Source of the DNA: Fibrobacter sp.
GTDB lineage: Bacteria; Fibrobacterota; Fibrobacteria; Fibrobacterales; Fibrobacteraceae
Length of the DNA: 7,690 nt
NCBI GenBank assembly: GCA_012841225.1
Contig: DUVD01000317.1
Coordinates: forward strand, 1 to 7,690
Reading direction: 5' to 3'
The notes under the pieces were generated by a model that was given only the letters and a program-made list of their open reading frames with translations, was not told where the DNA came from and searched no databases. Made by a program: the position numbers and the translations under genes. Shown here piece after piece: positions 1 to 6,084 of the stretch; the first letter of the stretch is position 1, and the number at the start of each line of letters is the position of its first letter.

Positions 1-849
1 CAAAGCAAAGACTCCTTACTCCGCATTCAATATGCAAAAAAAGGTAGCGCCAAAATCTACCTGAAATTTGATCTCTCCGCGATTTCAGGGCCTTTATCCG
101 ATGCCGCTCTTCAACTAAATGTAAAGGGATCTAGTAAATTCCCTAACCCCATTCAATGGAATGTTTTTGGATTAAAAGAACTTGGCAAGGACTTTAATTT
201 TGGAGACGATAAACTAGGACCCGATTGGAAGAACAGTGAGTTGACTTGGACTAATGCCCCGGCCAATTTAGATGAAGGTGGCGGGCGTTTTAATATTACT
301 AAAGGTATTGGCGGTGGCGTTGATACGCGCTTTGCTGATTACCTTGGGGTGATTACCATTGATTCTAAAGCATTACTACCTAATTTTTTAAGGTCACCTA
401 GTTTTACCCAATTCTTTAAAAGAAAACACCCTTCAGGGCTTTACACCTTAATTTTAACTGCCACAGAGGCGTCTAAAATGGAGTATGAAGTTTATTCTAA
501 AAAGAACGGACTGAGCTTAGCACCAAACCTTTATATAAGCTATTTTGACAGCACTAAAACAGCAGGAGGCGACGCCATGCAGGGCGGTTACCAGCTGAGT
601 AAAATAGAAGTGGATATCTATACGCTAAAAACCTCTTTCAGTTTGGTGATTGGCTACCCTCAATTCGTTCAAATTGAAGTCTATAACGAATTTGGTAAAC
701 GCATGATGATTATAGCCGAAAAAGAGATGGAAAGTGAAAAAAAGCTCAACTTTGACTTTAAAGCATTATCTCTTCCCACAGGGAAGTACATTTTGAAGGT
801 GATTGGCGAAGCATTTAGCACCCAACAAGCCTTTTATATATTAAATTAG
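1..849 (+). CDS. Secreted DNRLRE/CBM96-like carbohydrate-binding protein with T9SS-like tail (3' part, start outside window)
   Basis: The frame is open from the first base to the TAG at 847-849, giving 282 residues with the N-terminus missing. Residues about 1-185 resemble the DNRLRE/CBM96 type of beta-sandwich: a run reading L-R-I-Q-Y then Y-L-K-F-D-L-S near residues 8-27, an A-L-Q-L-N strand near 36-40, the hallmark E-L-T-W-T-N-A-P near 80-87, and a closing P-N-L-Y-I-S-Y-F strand near 175-182. Such modules usually sit at the C-terminal side of secreted polysaccharide lyases or hydrolases, so a catalytic domain may lie upstream; that is inference. The last 65 or so residues contain V-Y-N-E-F-G-K-R and P-T-G-K-Y-I-L-K-V, the pattern of T9SS-type C-terminal sorting domains, implying export across the outer membrane. 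The next gene starts 21 bases after the stop, so the two are probably co-transcribed. Family call is moderately sure; substrate unknown. Confidence 0.7.
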   Translation, partial: QSKDSLLRIQYAKKGSAKIYLKFDLSAISGPLSDAALQLNVKGSSKFPNPIQWNVFGLKELGKDFNFGDDKLGPDWKNSELTWTNAPANLDEGGGRFNITKGIGGGVDTRFADYLGVITIDSKALLPNFLRSPSFTQFFKRKHPSGLYTLILTATEASKMEYEVYSKKNGLSLAPNLYISYFDSTKTAGGDAMQGGYQLSKIEVDIYTLKTSFSLVIGYPQFVQIEVYNEFGKRMMIIAEKEMESEKKLNFDFKALSLPTGKYILKVIGEAFSTQQAFYILN

Positions 850-870
850 TAAGAGGATTAAATATTTATT

Positions 871-2442
871 ATGAAGCTTAATTTCACTACTCTTTTATTA
901 AAAATGACCCTACTAGTAGCGGTCGTAAACTTGTTTAATGCGTGCGATAGCAAGCCCAATAAGCCAGAAGAATCCTCGTCTTCCTCAGAATCGGCATCGA
1001 GCTCGAGCATATATAGCAACCGCTTAGATGTTACTTATCAAGACACACTCGAGTCTAATATAGTGGCGAATTTTTATTTTGACACGGATTCAAGCAGAGT
1101 CCTTTATTACTTAGGCGACCTCAAATCAGGCTCTCTCATTAAGATAGCGGCTGCCACGACGGGCATAGAGAATGACACCATCCGGATTTATGAAGAACAA
1201 GGAACATTAGTCAAAACTGTTTTTCCAACAACGGATTCAAAAGGCAACAACGCATACAGTTACATGAAACCCGGCAGCGGTAGCGAGCTTGATTCTAATG
1301 AATTTGTCTGTGTTCAAAAAGGGTTCTACTACCTTGAATTAAAAGGCCAGCTTAAAGAAGGGGCGCATTTAAGAATTCATACCCAAATTAAAGAGGGTTT
1401 TTACTCTTACATTGGCGATTCTTCTGTTGTATCATTCACTACAAACGATACACTTCGAGGTCTTTTTCTGATCGGGGAAGGGGCGCGCCACTTAAACGTG
1501 TCTATCGATGCAAATACCGGCATCAGTTTAAATATCGATGTTTCTGGCACTTGGATTGATGAGTTCTTTTTAATGGAGAACTCAGACACTCTTGTTAACA
1601 AAGCAAGCGAAATCGACAAGCTGCTTTTACCTCAATCTAAAACGACTTTTCAAATAGGAATCGATCCTCTCTCTGTGCAAAACTACTTAACTGGACCTTA
1701 TGCTTTTTTTGAACTGATTACCAATTCAAGAGCTCTTGGCAAAGGCGAGTTTTTAGCAAAACCAGATTCTGTGAGCCGCCCTGGAGACACTTTAACTATT
1801 GTTCGCCCTCGCAATGATCTCGCCAAGTATTACCTAAGACAAGAACAGTACATTTGGCTAGGCGACATGAAAAAAAATGATACCCTCTTGATATTTCATA
1901 ACATTGAAGGGTATTACACTGGCCCAGCTTACCCAGCTACATTAGAAGTTATGGACTCGAAAGGCAAATCCCTTCAAAATATTAGTATGGCAAATTACAA
2001 GTTTGTCGCTACTCAAGATGGCCCTTATTACCTTCATTACTTAAGGTTAAACTCCCCTCCCTCAGATGCTAGTCAGATTTTGACCCTTAAAACTTTTATT
2101 CAACAGCCCGGCTTACTCTCCGAATTGCACTTTTACGATGAAGCGATCTCGAGCGTAATCGAAAATAAAACACTAAATAAAAATGACACGCTTAGGTTTC
2201 AAGATATTTCGTTTACGACTAATCCAAATACAGCCAGTAAAAATGTGCTTTGGTACGTCCCTTGCGAAGATTTAGCCATACTTGGTACTCAAGTTTATGC
2301 TGGCACGCAATGCACAGGAGACCAGCTTATGACGACAAACCTAGTCGTAGCACTTGGAGAGCCTGGAGACATAGCCTCTCTAATTGCAGAAAGCCTTGCC
2401 GACCCAAGAATGAGGGATACTCTCACTATTTACATTAAATAA
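871..2442 (+). CDS. Lipoprotein of unknown function with serine-rich linker and repeated beta domains
   Basis: A 523-residue protein. The N-terminus is a lipoprotein signal: a short basic start, a hydrophobic stretch at 5-22 and the lipobox F-N-A-C with Cys25 as the lipidated residue. Residues 35-46 are almost all Ser, a flexible linker of the kind common in Fibrobacter surface proteins. The rest looks all-beta. Two segments resemble each other: about 69-173 (Y-Y-L-G-D-L-K-S-G, later G-F-Y-Y-L-E-L) and about 316-410 (I-W-L-G-D-M-K-K-N-D, later G-P-Y-Y-L-H-Y-L). A more diverged copy may lie at 185-285 and a shorter fourth piece at 425-523. Two Cys, 465 and 481, could form a disulfide. I recognise no enzymatic motif. 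The start has a purine-rich AAGAGG at 851-856, 14 bases upstream, which is rather far; an internal ATG at 904 would shorten the signal peptide and is less likely. Position after the CBM96-like gene suggests a surface role in glycan handling, which is only inference. Confidence 0.75.
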   Translation: MKLNFTTLLLKMTLLVAVVNLFNACDSKPNKPEESSSSSESASSSSIYSNRLDVTYQDTLESNIVANFYFDTDSSRVLYYLGDLKSGSLIKIAAATTGIENDTIRIYEEQGTLVKTVFPTTDSKGNNAYSYMKPGSGSELDSNEFVCVQKGFYYLELKGQLKEGAHLRIHTQIKEGFYSYIGDSSVVSFTTNDTLRGLFLIGEGARHLNVSIDANTGISLNIDVSGTWIDEFFLMENSDTLVNKASEIDKLLLPQSKTTFQIGIDPLSVQNYLTGPYAFFELITNSRALGKGEFLAKPDSVSRPGDTLTIVRPRNDLAKYYLRQEQYIWLGDMKKNDTLLIFHNIEGYYTGPAYPATLEVMDSKGKSLQNISMANYKFVATQDGPYYLHYLRLNSPPSDASQILTLKTFIQQPGLLSELHFYDEAISSVIENKTLNKNDTLRFQDISFTTNPNTASKNVLWYVPCEDLAILGTQVYAGTQCTGDQLMTTNLVVALGEPGDIASLIAESLADPRMRDTLTIYIK

Positions 2443-2458
2443 TGGATAAACTCTTTAA

Positions 2459-2497
2459 AAAGCCCAGTTATTTACTATAATTGGGTTTTATTGTTTT
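2459..2497 (+). terminator. Rho-independent terminator after the lipoprotein gene
   Basis: An 8-bp stem (CCCAGTTA at 2463-2470 pairing with TAATTGGG at 2478-2485, one G-T wobble) encloses a 7-base loop. It is extended by A-T and G-T pairs and followed by TTTTATTGTTTTATT. It lies 20 bases after the stop codon and separates the lipoprotein operon from rpsD. Confidence 0.7.
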
Positions 2498-2523
2498 ATT
2501 GCGCTAAGCTCAGCCAATAAAAT
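2495..2523 (+). promoter_or_regulatory. Possible rpsD promoter
   Basis: TAAAAT at 2518-2523 is one mismatch from the sigma-70 -10 consensus; the hexamer 17 bases upstream, TTTATT at 2495-2500, is a poor -35. It sits between the upstream terminator and rpsD, where a promoter is needed, and would leave a leader of only about 28 bases. The region is AT-rich, so a chance match is quite possible. Confidence 0.3.
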
Positions 2524-2557
2524 CAAATTCACCAATGAGCTTCCTTACGAGGTATAT

Positions 2558-3163
2558 ATGTCATCATTTCGTGGTCCTAAAGCCAAAGTAGCGCGTGCGC
2601 TCAGTCTCGCTCCTACTCAAAAAACTCAAAAAATTCTCGATCGTCGTAATTTTCCTCCTGGACAGCATGGCCTAGGTCGTAAAAAATCTGCTTCTGTTTA
2701 CAAGCAACAGCTCGTTGAAAAACAACGCCTTCGCTTTACTTATAACATTTCCGAAGCACAGATGGAAAAAACATACAATGAAGCAAACCGCCGCTCGGGT
2801 TCTTCTGGTGATAACTTAATGATGCTCTTGGAAACACGCTTAGACGCTCTTATTTATCGTATGGGTTTTGCTCGCACCATTTTCGCTGCCCGTCAATACG
2901 TTGCCCATGGTCACTTTGCTGTTAATGGCGCTCGTTCTTTTTCTCCAAGCCGTCAAGTTAAGGCCGGTGAGGTCATTACACTACGCGAACGTTCTAAGAA
3001 CCACGTACAAATCAACGAGTCCTTAGAAAATGCACCAGAAGCTCCAGAATACCTCTCTATTGATAAGAAAAAAATGGAAGGTACTCTTGTTAGCTTACCA
3101 TTACGCGAACAAATTCCTGTGAAGCTCATAGAGCAGCTCGTAGTGGAATTCTACTCTCGTTAA
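2558..3163 (+). CDS. rpsD: 30S ribosomal protein S4
   Basis: A 201-residue S4 protein, close to the usual 200-210. It binds 16S rRNA early in small-subunit assembly and helps decoding accuracy. The N-terminal S4 region (about 1-90) includes the conserved R-G-P near residue 5, P-P-G-Q-H-G at 33-38 and the E-K-Q-R-L-R stretch at 54-59. The S4 RNA-binding domain follows at about 92-150, with E-T-R-L-D at 92-96, G-F-A-R near 103, V-A-H-G-H-F-A-V-N-G at 115-124, and the family ending E-F-Y-S-R. The N-terminal zinc-binding cysteines of the C+ type are absent; the whole protein has no Cys, so it is a zinc-independent C- form. The N-terminus is also shorter than usual before D-R-R-N-F. GAGG at 2549-2552, five bases before ATG, supports the start. 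Codons such as CGT and GCT are frequent, as expected for a highly expressed gene. It stands alone with terminators on both sides rather than beside rpsM, rpsK and rpoA. Confidence 0.96.
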   Translation: MSSFRGPKAKVARALSLAPTQKTQKILDRRNFPPGQHGLGRKKSASVYKQQLVEKQRLRFTYNISEAQMEKTYNEANRRSGSSGDNLMMLLETRLDALIYRMGFARTIFAARQYVAHGHFAVNGARSFSPSRQVKAGEVITLRERSKNHVQINESLENAPEAPEYLSIDKKKMEGTLVSLPLREQIPVKLIEQLVVEFYSR

Positions 3164-3176
3164 TTTTTTTTGAAAT

Positions 3177-3213
3177 TAAAAACACCGCCATTAAAATGAC
3201 GGTGTTTTTTTTT
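3177..3213 (+). terminator. Rho-independent terminator of rpsD
   Basis: ACACCGCCAT at 3182-3191 pairs with ATGACGGTGT at 3196-3205 (10 positions, one C-A mismatch) around a TAAA loop. The stem is extended by A-T pairs and followed by an unbroken T run to 3213. It begins 14 bases after the rpsD stop and is a strong, typical intrinsic terminator. Confidence 0.9.
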
Positions 3214-3274
3214 ACTATTAACAATTGTTCTTTATGAACCACTACTTTAATTTGTACGTAACGATGTCTATTTT

Positions 3275-3283
3275 TGGTATACT
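3275..3283 (+). promoter_or_regulatory. Extended -10 promoter for the nitroreductase gene
   Basis: TGGTATACT matches the extended -10 form TG-n-TATAAT with one mismatch. No good -35 hexamer lies at the right distance (TTGTAC at 3252-3257 leaves a 20-base gap), which fits an extended -10 promoter. Transcription would start near 3290, leaving a leader of about 20 bases before the ATG at 3310. Confidence 0.5.
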
Positions 3284-3298
3284 TAATCAGAATAAATC

Positions 3299-3304
3299 AG
3301 GGAG
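3299..3304 (+). promoter_or_regulatory. Ribosome binding site that fixes the nitroreductase start at 3310
   Basis: AGGGAG lies five bases before the ATG at 3310. The longer reading from a TTG at 3274 would begin inside the proposed -10 element and has no Shine-Dalgarno sequence, so the ATG at 3310 is preferred. Confidence 0.75.
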
Positions 3305-3309
3305 ATTTT

Positions 3310-3825
3310 ATGAACAACCTAATTAATCTCATTTTAACTCGACGCAGTGTTCGAAGCTTTAACGAAACTCCGATTTCAGAAAAAGACCTTGAGCTTATTG
3401 TAAGTGCAGGCCTAGAAGCCCCAAGTGGCATGGGTCGCCGCACCTGGAAATTTACTGTGGTGACTAATTCGACTCAAATTCAAAAGCTAGCTGCAGCCGT
3501 TGGCGAAGTGCTCTCTAGAGAGAATTACACCTTTTATAAGCCTACTGCTTTGATTATCCCCTCTAACTTAAAAGAGAGCCGCTGGGGTCAAGAAGACAAC
3601 GCCTGTGCCCTACAAAATATTTTTTTGGCGTCTCATGCCCTAGGGATTGGTTCTGTGTGGATTAACCAGCTAAAAGACATTTGTGATCACGAAAAAATAA
3701 GACCTATTTTAAATTCTTTTGAAATACCTGAGGACCATACCTTATCTGGCATAGCAGCGCTCGGTTACCCTAAAGAGAAAATAGAGCCGGTTAAAAGAAA
3801 TAGTCCTACTCATTTTGTGAGGTAA
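3310..3825 (+). CDS. Nitroreductase-family flavoprotein
   Basis: A 171-residue protein from the ATG at 3310. It belongs to the FMN-dependent nitroreductase superfamily, which reduces nitro compounds, quinones or other acceptors with NAD(P)H, usually as a cytoplasmic homodimer. Visible family signs are the N-terminal R-R-S-V-R-S-F at 11-17 (phosphate/FMN-contacting basic residues), A-P-S-G-M at 37-41 followed by R-R-T-W-K-F, the helix D-N-A-C-A-L-Q-N-I-F-L-A at 96-107 leading to L-G-I-G-S-V-W-I at 111-118, and the closing A-L-G-Y-P-K-E at 150-156. It is shorter than the common 180-220 residues, mainly in the middle. There is no signal peptide. It has its own promoter and terminator, so it looks monocistronic; the neighbours do not reveal its substrate. 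Family call is firm, specific reaction unknown. Confidence 0.88.
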   Translation: MNNLINLILTRRSVRSFNETPISEKDLELIVSAGLEAPSGMGRRTWKFTVVTNSTQIQKLAAAVGEVLSRENYTFYKPTALIIPSNLKESRWGQEDNACALQNIFLASHALGIGSVWINQLKDICDHEKIRPILNSFEIPEDHTLSGIAALGYPKEKIEPVKRNSPTHFVR

Positions 3826-3849
3826 TCTTTTTGTAATTAATATAAAATT

Positions 3850-3884
3850 AAAAAATCGATCGAAATAATTCGATCGATTTTTTT
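3850..3884. terminator. Bidirectional terminator between convergent genes
   Basis: A perfect hairpin: TCGATCGAA at 3856-3864 pairs with TTCGATCGA at 3869-3877 around an ATAA loop. Six A (3850-3855) precede it and seven T (3878-3884) follow it. The A run gives a T run on the minus strand, so it can stop both the nitroreductase transcript and the convergent GH30 transcript, whose coding region ends at 3909. Confidence 0.9.
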
Positions 3885-3908
3885 GTAGGTAGGGATCTGA
3901 ACTAAAAA

Positions 3909-5912
3909 TTATTGTTTCACAAGCACTTTATGAATGGAGCTGCCCTGCTTAACAAGGAATAAGCCGGAGCGATGAAATTGATTCTTAATGCTCGACTCTA
4001 ATGAATGAAACTCGCTCGCTATAATCCCTAAACGTTTACCTTGAAGATCATAGACTTCATAAGACTGCGACAGCAAATTAGGCGAAGAAGTAAACTGAAT
4101 ATTGGTGGACTCTTCTTTAAATTCTATCCAATCGATGTTGAAATAAGAACCTTCTACTAAAAGACGTAAAATGTGCTTGCCTTTAGAAAGAAGAGGCGTA
4201 TTGCCCTTAATAGAGGTAAAGGTTTCCCAACTACCTGTATTAGGAACTTCAGCTAAACCGGTAATGTCAACACCATCTAAAAGGAGTCGGAAGGAGGCAT
4301 TATCGCCGCCAGAGGCAACTCGAGCATCCCATTGATAACGTTGTGCTACTGTCACATCAACGGTGTATTCAAGCCACTCTCCTGTGACAGTCCAACCAAC
4401 TTGATAACCCGTTTGCGCGTCTCCTGTGATGTCCACTCCATCGGTCCTATACACCCCCCCTTTATTTTCTGCGTCTTCATCGTAATAAGCAACGCCTGCG
4501 CCACCTAAATCGTAGTTTTCAGCCTCTATTTTGCCAGGGAATACTGCAGGAGAGCCCAAATATGGCGCCCTTGCTTCTGGCGCTACAGGTGCAGCTCCAG
4601 TACCCACTATCGTAGTCACACTTTCTTTGTCTAAGGATAAAGAGAAGCTTCCATTGGTGGCAGAGACTGGGCCATCTGATTTCAAACTTTTGGTTTCAGA
4701 TGTGGTGAACCTTTGCCAAGATGAAATAGCCTTTCCTTCTGGAACTGAGAAAGAAATATTTTTTTCTGCGTTGCGGTCGCGGTTAATGACCACTATCACA
4801 ACACTATCCGCTTTTTTATAAGCCGAAACGTAAACCTGTGGATCTGGATTTTTAGTAGCGTCTACTCGAACAAACCCGGGGCGTATAAACTTAGAGTACT
4901 GGGCCATGCAATAACCACGCTTAGTGATGTCTCCCGCCCCTGCTCCAGAATGCTTAATTAAGCCATAATCGCGACGAATATACCACCAAGTGTATTGATT
5001 AAAATTACCCTCAACAAGGCCACGGTGAATTTCATAAGCTACGTCTAAAGCTCGAACGGTATCGTAAGTGGGTTTTTGATCTTGGTCACCTGTGATGATG
5101 TATCCTCTCCACATGTTAGCATCCCCTTTAGAATCGGTGTAATGCTCTGTCATCCAGCGTTCTTTGTTTTTGGCTTTTTGATCGGCAAGAGGGTACTGAA
5201 AAAAGGAATTTGCTGAAGCGGCAGTACTGCCGTAAAAATGAGCGCCTATAATATCGATATTGGCTAACGCAGAGGCATCGTTTATGACCTGATCGTAAAT
5301 ATTTTTGGCGTAAGAAAACGACTCCGCTGTAATGACTTTGGTGCCATGCATGCGAAGAGTAGCGGCATGATTTTTGGTGAATTGATAGATTTCACCAGGG
5401 TCCCAACAAGTCCAAGAATCGCACCAATCGGGCTCATTCTGAAATGAAATAGCATATAAAGGAGCCCCATTATCTTTCATGTACTTAGCAAACTTATTTA
5501 AATGAGCAGCATAAGCAGCGTAATTAGAAGCAGAAACTTTATGAGTGTTATAACTAGTACCCCAGCGTACCAATGTGTAAGGGGTACGAAGAGACGCAGG
5601 TGGGTTCCATGGAGAAGCATAAACTATTCCGCCACGAGCGATAACATCTTTAGCACTTGGTAATTCAAGTGACCATTGGCTTTCGTTGTCCGATATCCAC
5701 ACACGCAAAACAGTCATCCCCATTTGTTGTGGACCATTGCCAAAAGCCTTATCGCGATCTGAATTGCTCAAATCATAACCAGTCCAGACGCGGTGAGTCA
5801 TACCGCCAAAACCACGAATGGTTTGTTTTTCTGAACCTAAATTGACAGTAACCGTTTCTGCACTAGTTACCAAAACTGTTAAAAAAGTCAAAAGAATAAT
5901 AAGTTTTTTCAT
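3909..5912 (-). CDS. Secreted GH30 glycosidase (probable glucuronoxylanase) with CBM6 and T9SS-like tail
   Basis: A 667-residue modular enzyme. Residues 1-18 form a signal peptide (M-K-K, hydrophobic core, cleavage likely after T-S-A). The GH30 catalytic (beta/alpha)8 domain and its side beta-structure cover about 20-440. It opens with Q-T-I-R-G-F-G-G-M and contains S-P-W-N-P-P at 100-105. The likely acid/base is Glu160 in S-F-Q-N-E-P-D-W, and the likely nucleophile is Glu256 in W-M-T-E-H-Y. W310, R314 and Y316 in the W-W-Y-I-R-R-D-Y-G loop, with Y258, match the spacing I recall for the glucuronate-binding residues of subfamily GH30_8, so cleavage of methylglucuronoxylan is the likely reaction. 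A CBM6 spans about 455-598 (K-I-E-A-E-N-Y, G-E-W-L-E-Y-T-V, F-N-I-D-W-I-E-F). The last 60 residues contain V-Y-D-L-Q-G-K-R and G-L-F-L-V-K, a T9SS-type sorting tail. Cys164 and Cys169 lie close together beside the acid/base. The GGG upstream of the ATG is a weak ribosome site. GH30 is sure; the subfamily is likely. Confidence 0.92.
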   Translation of the reverse strand: MKKLIILLTFLTVLVTSAETVTVNLGSEKQTIRGFGGMTHRVWTGYDLSNSDRDKAFGNGPQQMGMTVLRVWISDNESQWSLELPSAKDVIARGGIVYASPWNPPASLRTPYTLVRWGTSYNTHKVSASNYAAYAAHLNKFAKYMKDNGAPLYAISFQNEPDWCDSWTCWDPGEIYQFTKNHAATLRMHGTKVITAESFSYAKNIYDQVINDASALANIDIIGAHFYGSTAASANSFFQYPLADQKAKNKERWMTEHYTDSKGDANMWRGYIITGDQDQKPTYDTVRALDVAYEIHRGLVEGNFNQYTWWYIRRDYGLIKHSGAGAGDITKRGYCMAQYSKFIRPGFVRVDATKNPDPQVYVSAYKKADSVVIVVINRDRNAEKNISFSVPEGKAISSWQRFTTSETKSLKSDGPVSATNGSFSLSLDKESVTTIVGTGAAPVAPEARAPYLGSPAVFPGKIEAENYDLGGAGVAYYDEDAENKGGVYRTDGVDITGDAQTGYQVGWTVTGEWLEYTVDVTVAQRYQWDARVASGGDNASFRLLLDGVDITGLAEVPNTGSWETFTSIKGNTPLLSKGKHILRLLVEGSYFNIDWIEFKEESTNIQFTSSPNLLSQSYEVYDLQGKRLGIIASEFHSLESSIKNQFHRSGLFLVKQGSSIHKVLVKQ

Positions 5913-6004
5913 TTTTTACCCAACAAAACAAGGTTCATTAAAGTTTAATTACGATTCTTAAATAAACATATGATAATTTTATTTTAAATCGTCTGTTTTA
6001 CAGC

Positions 6005-6034
6005 TTGGGTCATGGACAAATCGTCAATGCCCAA
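6005..6034. promoter_or_regulatory. Imperfect dyad in the divergent intergenic region
   Basis: TTGGG (6005-6009), CAT (6011-6013) and GAC (6015-6017) pair with GTC (6023-6025), ATG (6027-6029) and CCCAA (6030-6034). There is one unpaired base, one G-A mismatch and a 5-base centre. It lies just upstream of the proposed -10 of the TIGR02147 gene, inside the 172-base gap to the GH30 gene. It could be an operator or a transcript hairpin; no long T run directly follows, so it is not a convincing terminator. Confidence 0.35.
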
Positions 6035-6055
6035 CCCATTTTAATATCAGCTTTT

Positions 6056-6061
6056 TATAGT
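6056..6061 (+). promoter_or_regulatory. Possible -10 element for the TIGR02147-lipoprotein operon
   Basis: TATAGT differs from TATAAT at one base and would place transcription start near 6068, about 17 bases before the ATG. No recognisable -35 lies 16-18 bases upstream (the region reads AACCCAT), which would fit a promoter needing an activator. In AT-rich DNA a chance match is possible. I see no clear promoter for the divergent GH30 gene. Confidence 0.35.
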
Positions 6062-6084
6062 ATTTTTGTGTATTTTAGAGTTAT

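Noticed and set aside
2535..2591. Short upstream reading frame (18 codons) overlapping the rpsD start in another frame.
   Set aside because: No Shine-Dalgarno sequence precedes its ATG, and it overlaps the real start, which has GAGG at proper spacing. Nothing suggests it is translated or regulatory.
3164..3180. AT-only inverted repeat (TTAATTT / AAATTAA) just after the rpsD stop.
   Set aside because: Its stem is only A-T pairs and its loop is a T run; the strong GC-containing hairpin just downstream explains termination.
3220..3229. Perfect 10-base palindrome AACAATTGTT upstream of the nitroreductase.
   Set aside because: Such short AT-rich palindromes are common by chance, it lies almost 50 bases upstream of the -10 element, and there is no second copy to support an operator.
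3274..3309. N-terminal extension of the nitroreductase from a TTG codon.
   Set aside because: The TTG lies inside the proposed -10 promoter element and has no ribosome site. The ATG at 3310 has AGGGAG five bases upstream and begins the conserved family sequence.
4531..4821. 96-codon frame on the plus strand opposite the GH30 gene.
   Set aside because: It is antisense to the linker and C-terminal side of the GH30 domain, with low-complexity composition, no ribosome site and no family resemblance: a shadow of the real gene. The other frames opposite or inside the lipoprotein and GH30 genes are shadows too.
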